From contig DAHVDE010000067.1 in assembly GCA_027313705.1 (NCBI GenBank), positions 62,001-126,000 of the forward strand: a stretch of DNA of 64,000 bases. The letters run 5' to 3'. Under the pieces are notes generated by a model. It had not been told where the DNA came from and made no database searches. It saw nothing but the letters and a program-made list of their open reading frames with translations. How positions within the stretch are numbered: position 1 is the first letter of the stretch; every line of letters begins with the position of its first letter. Source of the stretch: Actinomycetota bacterium (GTDB lineage Bacteria > Actinomycetota > Actinomycetes > Streptosporangiales > Streptosporangiaceae). The position numbers were made by a program, and so were the translations under genes. Below are positions 16,198 to 24,094 of the stretch, piece after piece.

Positions 16198-17198
16198 ACG
16201 GTGCTCCTTTGCTGATCCCGTGGCAGAAGTGAGGTGATTCGCCGGGCGGTGGCGGGTGCCGCCGAGCGCAGGAGGTCAATGGCCTGATCCAGGCCGGTCA
16301 GCCCGGCGTCAGAACCGAGCCCGGTGGCGACGAGCGATCCGCAGGCGATACCGAGCGCTGCCGCGTCCACCGGGCCGGTCTCGAGCAGCAGCCCGGTGAT
16401 CAGGCCGGCGTTGAACGCGTCACCGCAGCCGGTGGTGTCCACGACATCGACGGGAATGGCACGCAAGTGCACGGGGTCATTGCCCGGCCAGGCCACCAGG
16501 CAGCCGTCCGCCCCGAGCGTCACCGCCACCCCGTCAGCGCCGAGATTCAAGATCTTCTTTATCCCCGAATAGACATCGAGCGTGCCGGTGAGCGCGCACA
16601 GCTGCTCGGCGTTGGGCAGGAACCAGTCGGTCGTCCCGAGCAGCGCGGCGAGCCGGTCCAGGTCAGATGCGTGTCCTGGATGGAGGACGTCGACCGCGAC
16701 GAGCGCGCCGCCGCCCTTTGCGGCGGCGACGACGTCAGGCAGCCCTCGGCCGGTGAAGTCGCCGAGCGCGTCAGGGGCGCCGATCATCACCGCGCGGGCG
16801 CCGGCCACCAGGTCCAGGTCGACGTCGTCCGGGGTGAGGAACCTGGTAGCTCCAGGCACATGCAGCGCAGGACGTTCGCCGTTCGGCCTGATCGGCAAGA
16901 TCGTGGCCGAGGTCTGCACGCCGCTTTTGCGTGCCAGGCCGCTGGTGTCTATGCCATGCCGCCGCATCGCCTCGGTGAGCAGGTCGCCGAGCAGGTCGTC
17001 GCCTATGGCCCCGATCGTGACCACGTCAGCGCCGAGCTTGGCCAGGTCAACGGCCGTCCCCGCCGCCGTCCCCGCCGCCGTGGCCTTGATCTGGCTGAGC
17101 CTGGCGCTGCCCTGGCCAGGCGGTATCTCTTCCACCGGCCAGCCGAGCACGTCGAGTATGTGGGCGCCGATCGTGACGACCCGGCCGATCCCGCTCAA
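16194..17198 (-). CDS. PfkB-family carbohydrate kinase
   Basis: Ribokinase-like kinase that phosphorylates a sugar or sugar-like alcohol. GAHILDVLGWP begins the fold, AGTAAGTAVDLAKLGADV is the substrate-side motif, and VDTTGCGDAFNAGLI is PfkB signature 2 with the catalytic Asp. Start is TTG 17198: AAGGAG lies 6 nt upstream and the TTG overlaps the aldolase stop as TTGA. Longer in-frame readings run antisense-free through the aldolase gene and lack homology. 334 residues. Member of the four-gene operon. Confidence 0.9.
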   Translation of the reverse strand: MSGIGRVVTIGAHILDVLGWPVEEIPPGQGSARLSQIKATAAGTAAGTAVDLAKLGADVVTIGAIGDDLLGDLLTEAMRRHGIDTSGLARKSGVQTSATILPIRPNGERPALHVPGATRFLTPDDVDLDLVAGARAVMIGAPDALGDFTGRGLPDVVAAAKGGGALVAVDVLHPGHASDLDRLAALLGTTDWFLPNAEQLCALTGTLDVYSGIKKILNLGADGVAVTLGADGCLVAWPGNDPVHLRAIPVDVVDTTGCGDAFNAGLITGLLLETGPVDAAALGIACGSLVATGLGSDAGLTGLDQAIDLLRSAAPATARRITSLLPRDQQRSTV

Positions 17199-17872
17199 GA
17201 GGAGCTCCTTGAGCGCCGGCGGGTGCCGTAGCCCAGGCGCCTGGCCTGCGCGCTCACCTCGGCGAGTTCCGCGGCGGAAAGGATGCGCGGCTCGCCGTAG
17301 CACAACGCGCGCCGGTAAACCCCGGCCAGCCACTCGAGCAGCAGCGCGTTCTCATAGGCACGGGCCAGGGTGCGACCGCAGGTGACGGCCCCGTGATTGC
17401 GCAAGATCGCCGCCTGCCGCCCGTCAAGCGCGCCGATCGCGGCGCTGGCCAGGCCGTCGGAACCGAACCGCGCGTACGGGGCGACTCGAACCGGCCCGCC
17501 AAGGCTCGTGATCGCGTAGTGAATCGCGGGCAGTTCGTCGCGGACCGTCGACAGGGCGATGACCTCGGGGGAGTGCGTGTGCACGACCGCCCCCGAGTTA
17601 GTCGCCGCGTAGATCGCCAGGTGCATCGGGGTCTCAGACGACGGGGCCTCTGGCGAGGAAACCTCGGTGCCGTCGAGCGCGATCACCGCGATGTCAGCGG
17701 CGCTCAGCTCGTGGTAGCTGATCCCCGACGGGGTGATGGCCACGAGGTCTCCGCAGCGCACGCTGAGGTTGCCTGCGCTCCCGACGGCTAGTCCGTCCGC
17801 GAGCAGGCGTGCGCTGAACGCGACGAGCTGCTCGCGAGCGGCGTGCAGATCGGCGGCATCGAGGTCATACAC
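17195..17872 (-). CDS. Class II aldolase/adducin family protein
   Basis: Zn-dependent aldolase of the fuculose-phosphate/ribulose-5-phosphate epimerase family. GSAGNLSVR and ITPSG form the phosphate loop, SSETPMHLAIY includes the catalytic Glu, HTHSPEV gives two zinc His ligands, and LRNHG gives the third. 225 residues, ending in a basic serine tail. It is the first gene of the operon and its start is 18 nt from a palindromic operator. With the kinase it would cleave a phosphorylated ketose into two small fragments. Confidence 0.9.
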   Translation of the reverse strand: MYDLDAADLHAAREQLVAFSARLLADGLAVGSAGNLSVRCGDLVAITPSGISYHELSAADIAVIALDGTEVSSPEAPSSETPMHLAIYAATNSGAVVHTHSPEVIALSTVRDELPAIHYAITSLGGPVRVAPYARFGSDGLASAAIGALDGRQAAILRNHGAVTCGRTLARAYENALLLEWLAGVYRRALCYGEPRILSAAELAEVSAQARRLGYGTRRRSRSSS

Positions 17873-17889
17873 TAAAGCCAGATGTTAGA

Positions 17890-17944
17890 CGGACGTCCGA
17901 TAAAAAAACAGTAGGCGCGTGCCCGTTTTTAAACTGGATGTCCG
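17890..17944. promoter_or_regulatory. Operator pair between aldolase operon and tetR
   Basis: CGGACGTCCG (17890-17899) is a perfect 10-bp palindrome; a degenerate copy TGGATGTCCG lies at 17935-17944. They are about 45 bp apart in the 133-nt divergent intergenic region, next to an A-rich run (17903-17909). Dyads of this kind are typical binding sites for the adjacent TetR repressor. Confidence 0.6.
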
Positions 17945-18005
17945 TGCCGCTGGTCACGGCTAGGGCACCCATGGGGGCGTGCCCTAGCCGTGCGGGCAGG
18001 GAGCC

Positions 18006-18596
18006 ATGCCGAAGATCGTTGACTGGGATGCCAGGCGTGATGAGATCTTGTCGGCGACCTGGCGCGTCATCGCCCGCGAGGGCATCGCCAAGGCGACGAT
18101 CAGGGCCATCGCCCGCGAGGCCGACTGCTCGCCGGGCATACTCGCGCACTACTTCGACGGCAAGGCCGACATCCTCGGTGCCGCCTTGCTGCTTTCGCAC
18201 CGCCGGGTGGGCGCCAGGATGGATGCGGCGGCGGCCGGCCTGCGCGGTCTTGGCGCACTCCGCGTGGTGATGCTCGAAGCGCTGCCGCTTGACGACAAGC
18301 GCGACCTGGAGGCGCAGATCGAGATCAGTTTCTGGGGCCGGGCGCTCGGCAACGCGGCGCTGCGCGACTTGCAGAACAGCGAGTTCGACCGGCTGAAGGC
18401 CAGGCTGCGGCGGCACCTGGCGGAGGCAGCCGAGCTGCATCAGCTCAGGCCCGCCCTCGACCTGGATCTCGCCTGCCACCAGCTAGTCGTGCTCATCGAC
18501 GGGGTAAGCGCCGAACGGGTGCTCTACCCCGATCGGGTGCCGCCAGGGCGGCAGGTGGAATTGCTCGAAGAACTGCTTAACGGCCTGAAGGAGTGA
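18006..18596 (+). CDS. TetR/AcrR-family regulator (BetI-like C-terminus)
   Basis: 196-residue repressor. The helix-turn-helix spans about residues 10-55 (REGIAKATIRAIAREADCSP then ILAHYFDGKADIL). The C-terminal domain resembles the BetI-type ligand-binding/dimer domain. Divergent from the aldolase operon with palindromic sites between, so it probably represses that operon and itself until the substrate or a derivative binds. ATG 18006 has GGGAG just upstream. Confidence 0.92.
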   Translation: MPKIVDWDARRDEILSATWRVIAREGIAKATIRAIAREADCSPGILAHYFDGKADILGAALLLSHRRVGARMDAAAAGLRGLGALRVVMLEALPLDDKRDLEAQIEISFWGRALGNAALRDLQNSEFDRLKARLRRHLAEAAELHQLRPALDLDLACHQLVVLIDGVSAERVLYPDRVPPGRQVELLEELLNGLKE

Positions 18597-18640
18597 ACCT
18601 GAACGTTTGCCTGCCATCCGAGCCGGCCAGGGATGGTTCT

Positions 18641-18646
18641 TATACT
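18641..18646 (+). promoter_or_regulatory. -10 box TATACT of a leaderless small gene
   Basis: TATACT, a near-perfect sigma-70 type -10 element, ends 7 nt before ATG 18654, so transcription would begin at or next to the start codon. No clear -35 is visible. Confidence 0.5.
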
Positions 18647-18653
18647 TGGCGTA

Positions 18654-18770
18654 ATGCCCTTCGCGGTCCAGCCACAGGCCGAGGCGATCACCTGGCGGGA
18701 GAAGCGCCGGCTGATCGCCGGTCTTGCGGCGCTCGAGATCGTGCTCGCCGCGCAGCAGCTTATCCCCTGA
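18654..18770 (+). CDS. Small leaderless ORF, 38 residues
   Basis: ATG 18654 lies 7 nt after TATACT. The product begins MPFAVQPQAEAITWREKRR and ends LIAGLAALEIVLAAQQLIP: a charged front half then a hydrophobic, possibly amphipathic or membrane-inserting helix. Codon use has high third-position GC. No known family. It sits between tetR and the ketosynthase fusion gene and could be a short regulator or membrane peptide. It is shorter than usual gene-calling limits. Confidence 0.5.
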   Translation: MPFAVQPQAEAITWREKRRLIAGLAALEIVLAAQQLIP

Positions 18771-18864
18771 GTCAGGTACCCCCGGCGGTCTAGGTAGTCC
18801 TGGCACGCCAGGCTGAGTACGCGTACCGATGCGGCGGCGCGCCCGCGCTGGCTGAATCGATGGC

Positions 18865-20622
18865 ATGGCTGAGGCATATATCACCGGCACCGGCGCTTAC
18901 CTGCCTGGTGACCCGGTAAGCAACGAGGAACTCGCGGTCAGGTTCGGCGACGGCACCAGGCGGGACGAGGCGCTTCACCGGCGTGCGCTGGCCGCTAACG
19001 GGATCAGGACCAGGCATTACGCGACCGATAAGCACGGCAAGAACACGATGCTCAACGAGGAACTCGCGGTTCACGCGGTCAGCAGGGCGCTGGCCGATCG
19101 CGGGCTGCCTGCCACCGAGGTCCGGATGCTGACGGCCGGGACCACGCAAGGCGACCTGCTCGTTCCTGGCTTCGCCTCGATGGTGCACGGCAGGCTCGGC
19201 GGCGGGCCGATGGAGCTGCTTTCCTCGGCAGGGGTGTGCGCCTCCTCGATGGCGGCGCTCAAGGCGGCCGTCTCCGCCGTCCAGCTCGGCCAGCATCGGG
19301 TCGCCGTCGCGGTCGGCTCCGAGCTCGCCAGCAGGTCGTTCTCCGGGGACTGCCCATCTCCGGACACCGCCTTCTTGCGGTGGACGCTCTCTGACGGCGC
19401 GGGCGCGGTAGTGGTGGAGCCGGAGCGAAGGCCAGACGGGCTGAGCTTTCGGGTCGACTGGATGCACCTGGTGTCTTACGCGCACGAGCACGAGGTGTGC
19501 ATGAGCGCGGCGCTGCCGGACGGCGTGACCGTGCCGAGGCTGCGGCAGGACATGTCCGCGCTTTCTGCCCTGGTCGACGTGGGCGTGGCCGAGTACGCCG
19601 CGCTGGTCAGGGCGGGGCGGATTGATCCGGGTACCGAGCATGTGCTCTGCCATTACAGTGCCGGGCACTTCAGGGACAAGCTGATGACCAGGCTGCGCGA
19701 AGCCGGGTTCGAGCCCGATGAAGGCAAATGGTTCACGAACCTGTACACGGCAGGCAACACCGGAGCAGCGAGCGTGTTCGTGCTGCTCGACGCGGCGAAG
19801 CCGCTGCTGCGGCCTGGGGACCGCGTGCTGCTCGTGGTCCCTGAGTCCGGCCGGTTCATGTTCGCGTTCGCGCAGCTCACGTGTGTAGGTCAGGACGGCA
19901 ACCCCAGCCAGGCCGAGTTCGCGGCCTCGCCGCTCGGGCGGCCGCTTGCCGGTGATCCGCCGGCCGCCGTCCGTGCGTTCACCGAACTTGCGGTGGTGTG
20001 GTCGGAATTCGAGCGGGAGCTTGCCCGCGTCCCTGTGGTGCGGCGGATCGAGGAAGGCAGCGCGACCGCGGGCGACTACCACAGGCTGCTGCGTAACCTG
20101 CGCCAGCAGGTCGTGGACGGCGGCCGGTGGATCTCGCTGGCGGCCGCCAGTTTCTCTGCCGGACTGTTCTGGCTGCGCAGCGCGGCGATCGAGCACGCCG
20201 CCGCCGAGCACCGCGACTACCAGTTGCTCGAGCAGGACTACCTGTCGGCGGGTGGCGACAAGGAAACCATCGCCACGACACCACAGAACATCGGCACGGC
20301 GGCGCTGTCGGCTTTCATGTTCTACCGGGCAGGCCAGCCCGACCCGGTCGACCTGCTCGGCGCGATGTTCATCATCGAAGGCCTCGGCGTGCGCAAGGCC
20401 GGGTTCTGGGCGGACCGGCTGCGTGACAGTGCCGGCCTGCGTGCTGATCAGCTGAAGTTCCTGCGCTACCACAGCGAGGGCGATGAGGAGCACTTCGCGA
20501 TCCTGGCCGCCGCGCTGCGGTCTGGCCTGCTCGACGACGCCGCGGTCAGTCAGGTCGTCAGGACCGCACGGGTCGTGGCCAGGCTGTACGCGCTGCAACT
20601 CGAGGAGCTTGACCATGTCTGA
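18865..20622 (+). CDS. KAS III-type ketosynthase fused to a haem-oxygenase-like (HDO) iron enzyme
   Basis: 585-residue two-domain fusion. Residues 1 to about 340 are a thiolase-fold ketosynthase of the KAS III/StlD-DarB type with the Cys-His-Asn set: Cys125 in SSAGVCASSMAAL, His263 in CHYSAGHF, Asn298 in YTAGNTGAAS. Residues about 375-585 are all-helical and match the PqqC/TENA/CADD-like iron-containing redox family; IEHAAAEHRDY and RYHSEGDEEHF are candidate metal-ligand helices. HDO relatives include UndA (alkene formation) and other di-iron oxidases. A condensing enzyme tied to an oxygenase suggests acyl chain building then oxidative tailoring. It overlaps the next gene by 8 nt. Confidence 0.85.
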   Translation: MAEAYITGTGAYLPGDPVSNEELAVRFGDGTRRDEALHRRALAANGIRTRHYATDKHGKNTMLNEELAVHAVSRALADRGLPATEVRMLTAGTTQGDLLVPGFASMVHGRLGGGPMELLSSAGVCASSMAALKAAVSAVQLGQHRVAVAVGSELASRSFSGDCPSPDTAFLRWTLSDGAGAVVVEPERRPDGLSFRVDWMHLVSYAHEHEVCMSAALPDGVTVPRLRQDMSALSALVDVGVAEYAALVRAGRIDPGTEHVLCHYSAGHFRDKLMTRLREAGFEPDEGKWFTNLYTAGNTGAASVFVLLDAAKPLLRPGDRVLLVVPESGRFMFAFAQLTCVGQDGNPSQAEFAASPLGRPLAGDPPAAVRAFTELAVVWSEFERELARVPVVRRIEEGSATAGDYHRLLRNLRQQVVDGGRWISLAAASFSAGLFWLRSAAIEHAAAEHRDYQLLEQDYLSAGGDKETIATTPQNIGTAALSAFMFYRAGQPDPVDLLGAMFIIEGLGVRKAGFWADRLRDSAGLRADQLKFLRYHSEGDEEHFAILAAALRSGLLDDAAVSQVVRTARVVARLYALQLEELDHV

Positions 20623-21556
20623 GCTCGCGGCAGACCCGTCCTTGTGGGAGGTCATGGCGGCCGACCCCGCCACTCCTATCGACCCGGCCACCCTCCGCCT
20701 GGTCATCAGTGATCAGCGGCTGGCCAGTCGCGCGCTGCTCTACCCGTGGCTGCGGTCGTGCTCCAGGCTGATCGTCACTGTCATCGTCGCAGGCAAGCGA
20801 CTATGCCCGGTCAGCTTCTCCGCGCACGTGACGATGGACCGGATGTGTCTTTGGTTCCTCAGGCGCTTCGTGGCCCCTGACGCCGTCTACTTGCTGATCA
20901 GGCATTTCATCATCGAGACCAACCTGCTCAATTTCTGCCTGCGCAACACGGGAGTGACCGGGGCCGCGGAAGTGAGCCTGCGCCCGGTATCGCTGGCCGG
21001 GCTCGGCAACGGCGCCGTCATCGAACACGACCTGAACGTGTACCGCACGCTGCTCGCCATCGGCAACTCCGGTGCCGTCCGGCAGGCAACCGCGGCCGGC
21101 CTGGACTTCGGGATGCTGGCCGTGCCTGACATCGACCCGCAGCGGCAGTTCAGGCGCTTGCTTAACCTGGACATCCAGACCGCGCTTTGCCTGATGAACA
21201 TTCCGTTCGCGTTCTGCCTGACAGCGGAGCAGTACCGGCGGGCCGTGCACTCCATGCGGCTTGATGCGTCGCTGCTCGGCATCATCGCCGCCGTTACCGG
21301 GGACAGCACCTTCCTGGCGTGGGCGCCAGGCGCCGCCGGGGCGGTGCGGGTAGACAGCAACGCCGATGTGCCTGCGATGGTCTACGCTCACGCGGTGCGC
21401 TGCGAGTACGTGCACGCCCGGCTCAGCAGGCTGGCCGGCGACGCGGCGGCGGGAGAATATCTGGTGACCAGCGAGTATCGTCTGGACTGTGGAAGCTGTT
21501 GTCGTAGGCGCGCGGGGCAGCCGGCTGGCTCAGCTCATGGTCAGGGAGTTGCTTGA
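20615..21556 (+). CDS. Unknown protein encoded between the KAS-HDO fusion and hemC
   Basis: 313 residues, no family recognised. Largely helical with hydrophobic patches (LIVTVIVAG, YLLIRHFIIETNLLNFCL) but no clear transmembrane helix or signal peptide. Start ATG 20615 follows CGAGGAG and overlaps the fusion gene by 8 nt; the end overlaps hemC by 68 nt in another frame. The last about 25 residues (RRRAGQPAGSAHGQG) look like read-through of the hemC start region. Its tight packing suggests a partner or tailoring enzyme for its neighbours. Confidence 0.68.
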   Translation: MSELAADPSLWEVMAADPATPIDPATLRLVISDQRLASRALLYPWLRSCSRLIVTVIVAGKRLCPVSFSAHVTMDRMCLWFLRRFVAPDAVYLLIRHFIIETNLLNFCLRNTGVTGAAEVSLRPVSLAGLGNGAVIEHDLNVYRTLLAIGNSGAVRQATAAGLDFGMLAVPDIDPQRQFRRLLNLDIQTALCLMNIPFAFCLTAEQYRRAVHSMRLDASLLGIIAAVTGDSTFLAWAPGAAGAVRVDSNADVPAMVYAHAVRCEYVHARLSRLAGDAAAGEYLVTSEYRLDCGSCCRRRAGQPAGSAHGQGVA

Positions 21557-22409
21557 TCATCTCGGCACCTGCCCTGTCGTCGAGTTCAAGGTCAAGGTCG
21601 TGGTGACCGACGGCGACCTTGACCGCAGCACGCCGCTGCGGGAACTTGGCGGCGCGGACAGCGGCGGTGTCTTCACTAACCGGCTTCAGGATGAGCTTTT
21701 TGCTGGCCGGATAGACATTGCCGTTCACTCGCTGAAAGACCTGCCGACGGCGTGTCCAGAAGGTCTTGCCCTTGCGGTGACTCCGCCGCGTGCCGATCCT
21801 CGGGATGCGCTCTGCGGGTCAAGCCTGTCGGCGCTCAGGCCAGGAGCGAGGGTCGGTACCGGGTCAGCTCGCCGAGTCGCCCAGCTCAAGGCGCTGCGGC
21901 CCGACCTGGAAGTGATCCCGCTGCGCGGCAACGTGCCGACCAGGCTCGGCCGGCTGAAGTCCGGCCTCGATGCCGTCGTGCTTGCCGCGTCAGGTCTGCG
22001 CAGGCTGGGGGCGAAGGACAGCGTGGCAGAGTTCCTCGACACCGGAATTTTCCCGCCCTCGCCTGGGCAAGGAGCGCTCGGCGTCCAGGTGAGGGCCGCC
22101 GATAGCGAGCTGCTTTCGATGCTCGACTCCTACGGTGATCCTGACGCTGACGCCGCCGTCAGAGCCGAGCGGGCGCTGCTGGCCAGGCTGCACGGCGGCT
22201 GCTCGGTGCCGGTCGGCGCCTTCGCGGTCAGGGCAGCCGGTGAGCTCAAGCTCAACGCCCAGGTCACCTCGACCGACGGACGGCGGGTAGTCGCCGGCCA
22301 CGTGACCGGCACCGACCCGGACGCGGCGGGCAAGGAACTGGCCTCGATCTTGCTGGCGCGCGGCGCGGAGGAGATACTGCGCGAGGTCCGCGCGCCCGCC
22401 CTTCCCTAG
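21489..22409 (+). CDS. hemC: Hydroxymethylbilane synthase (porphobilinogen deaminase)
   Basis: Joins four porphobilinogens into the linear tetrapyrrole hydroxymethylbilane. All key residues are there: GARGSRLA, catalytic Asp84 in HSLKDLPT, Arg128-Arg129 in GTGSARRVAQ, Arg146 in RGNVPTRL, PPSPGQGALG, and Cys238 in HGGCSVPVG that anchors the dipyrromethane cofactor. 306 residues, normal length. GTG 21489 lies within the end of the preceding gene. Usual neighbours hemA, hemB and hemD are absent, so this is either a displaced housekeeping copy or a copy serving the local operon. Confidence 0.92.
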   Translation: MEAVVVGARGSRLAQLMVRELLDHLGTCPVVEFKVKVVVTDGDLDRSTPLRELGGADSGGVFTNRLQDELFAGRIDIAVHSLKDLPTACPEGLALAVTPPRADPRDALCGSSLSALRPGARVGTGSARRVAQLKALRPDLEVIPLRGNVPTRLGRLKSGLDAVVLAASGLRRLGAKDSVAEFLDTGIFPPSPGQGALGVQVRAADSELLSMLDSYGDPDADAAVRAERALLARLHGGCSVPVGAFAVRAAGELKLNAQVTSTDGRRVVAGHVTGTDPDAAGKELASILLARGAEEILREVRAPALP

Positions 22410-22471
22410 CGCGCCGGCCGGCGGCAGCGTTTTGCGGCTTTTGGTTGACACTGTGACCGCTTCCCCATTGG

Positions 22472-24094
22472 ATGGTGGCCGTGCGGTTGACGCGAGGTAC
22501 AAGCGGTAAGACCTTTCTGGCAGGTTCGGCCAGCTTGCTCCTGATCTCCGCCCCCTGGCCCGGAGCAGCCGGGCCGGCCGCAGCCGGTGCGGTGACGGCT
22601 CCGTGTGCCCAGCACGCGCTCCAGGCCGCCATCGACCACGGCGGTGTGCTGGTGTTCAAGGCCGCCTGCAAGCTGAACCTGAGCAGGGAACTGTCCGTTC
22701 CCGCCGGGGACGTGGTGACCATTCGCGGCGGCGGCCGTCAGGTCACGATCGAAGGCGGCAGCACCAGGTATCACCCGCTCAACGTCCTCACCAGGGTTTT
22801 CCTGGTCGCGGGCACGCTGACGCTGGAGAATCTCGCCATCGCCAACGGCGAGGTTGCCGGCAAGAACGCGGCCGGCGGAGCCGGCGGCGCGACGGGCAAC
22901 TCGGGTATCTCGCCCGGGCAGGCGGGCGGCGCGGGCCAGCAGGGATTCCCTGGCGGCAACGGCGGGCCAGGAGAAGGCGGCGGCATTTATGTCGGGCCAG
23001 GCGCGAGTTTGACAGCCAATCACGTGAACTTCAGCGGCGACATCGCCGTCGGCGCGCCAGGGGCGCCTGGCGGGGCCGGCGGCCCTGGCGGTCAGGGCGG
23101 CCCTGCCGTCGGCGGCGCGGCGGGTGACGGCGGAACCGGCGGAGCGGGCGGGCCGGGCGGAACCGGGGGCGCCGCCTACGGCGGTGCCATCTACAACCTC
23201 GGCAAGGTCACTGTCGTCGGCGGCACGTTCAGCGGCGACCAGGCGCTCGGCGGTGCAGGCGGGGTCGGCGGCGAAGGCGGACCTGGCGGTGCGGCCGGCC
23301 AGGTACAGACCGCTGGCACCTTCGGAAACGGCGGCGCAGGCGGAACCGGCGGCGCAGGCGGGATCGGCGGCGCCGCCTACGGCGGTGCCATCTACAGTTC
23401 TGGCAGCCTGCTGGCCGAAGGAAGCCAGTTCAGTAAGAGCGGCGCCTCGGGCGGCGCGGCGGGTACCGGCGGTACCGGGGGCCGCGGCGGGTCAGGCTTC
23501 TGCCCGTCGAGCCCGCCGTCGGACTGCGGCGGCAACTCAGGCGGCAACGGCGGGGACGGCGGCGCAGGAGGTGACGGCGGGGCAGCCGCCGGGGGTGCTG
23601 TCTACGCGACCGCCACCGCGAATCTCGAAGGCACCGGGTTCACCGGCGACAAGGCAGACGGCGGTGCCGCAGGACCGCGCTGCGGGCCGGCCGGTCCCGG
23701 CTGCGGTGGCGCGGGCGGCGCGGGCGGCGGGTTCGCAGCCAGTCACGGCGCACAGGGACGTCAGGGCGCGGAAGGCAGCGCGGGCACGGCGGCTTTCCCC
23801 GTGGCCAATGTCAAGCGGGTAAGCCTGCCACCGGTCATGGTCACGACCAAGAGCCTCGCCAAGGGACGGACGGGCAAGGCGTACCTGATGGTCCTCGCGG
23901 CAAAAGGCGGTATCACGCCGTATAAGTGGGTGGTCAAAGGGCTGCCTAAGGGACTCAGCGCGACGGCGGGCGGCGTTATCCGCGGCAAGCCGGCCAAGGC
24001 GGGATCTTTCCGGCTGACGGCCAGCGTCAGCGACCCGACGGCCACGCAGCGGACCACGGCGAGGGCCACGCTCACGCTGACCGTCGCAAGGTAA
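22472..24094 (+). CDS. Secreted Gly-rich (PGRS-like) beta-helix protein with Ig-like C-terminal domain
   Basis: 540 residues. A signal-like N-terminus (FLAGSASLLLISAPWPGAAG) is followed by a short parallel beta-helix start (DHGGVLVFKAACKLNLS, VVTIRGGGRQVTIEGG), then about 320 residues of GGAGG/GGxGG repeats interrupted by the recurring phrase AAYGGAIYNLG / AAYGGAIYSSG / GGAVYATAT. The last 85 residues resemble a putative Ig (He_PIG) domain: GGITPYKWVVKGLPKGLSAT. The pattern recalls mycobacterial PE_PGRS arrays without a PE domain. Likely an exported or wall-bound surface protein. The 3' end overlaps the convergent MFS gene by 23 nt. Confidence 0.78.
   Translation: MVAVRLTRGTSGKTFLAGSASLLLISAPWPGAAGPAAAGAVTAPCAQHALQAAIDHGGVLVFKAACKLNLSRELSVPAGDVVTIRGGGRQVTIEGGSTRYHPLNVLTRVFLVAGTLTLENLAIANGEVAGKNAAGGAGGATGNSGISPGQAGGAGQQGFPGGNGGPGEGGGIYVGPGASLTANHVNFSGDIAVGAPGAPGGAGGPGGQGGPAVGGAAGDGGTGGAGGPGGTGGAAYGGAIYNLGKVTVVGGTFSGDQALGGAGGVGGEGGPGGAAGQVQTAGTFGNGGAGGTGGAGGIGGAAYGGAIYSSGSLLAEGSQFSKSGASGGAAGTGGTGGRGGSGFCPSSPPSDCGGNSGGNGGDGGAGGDGGAAAGGAVYATATANLEGTGFTGDKADGGAAGPRCGPAGPGCGGAGGAGGGFAASHGAQGRQGAEGSAGTAAFPVANVKRVSLPPVMVTTKSLAKGRTGKAYLMVLAAKGGITPYKWVVKGLPKGLSATAGGVIRGKPAKAGSFRLTASVSDPTATQRTTARATLTLTVAR

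Noticed and set aside
18790-20706. 638-codon open frame antisense to the KAS-HDO fusion gene
   Set aside because: Composition is Arg/His/Gly-rich with no domain; it mirrors the high third-position GC of the real gene on the other strand.
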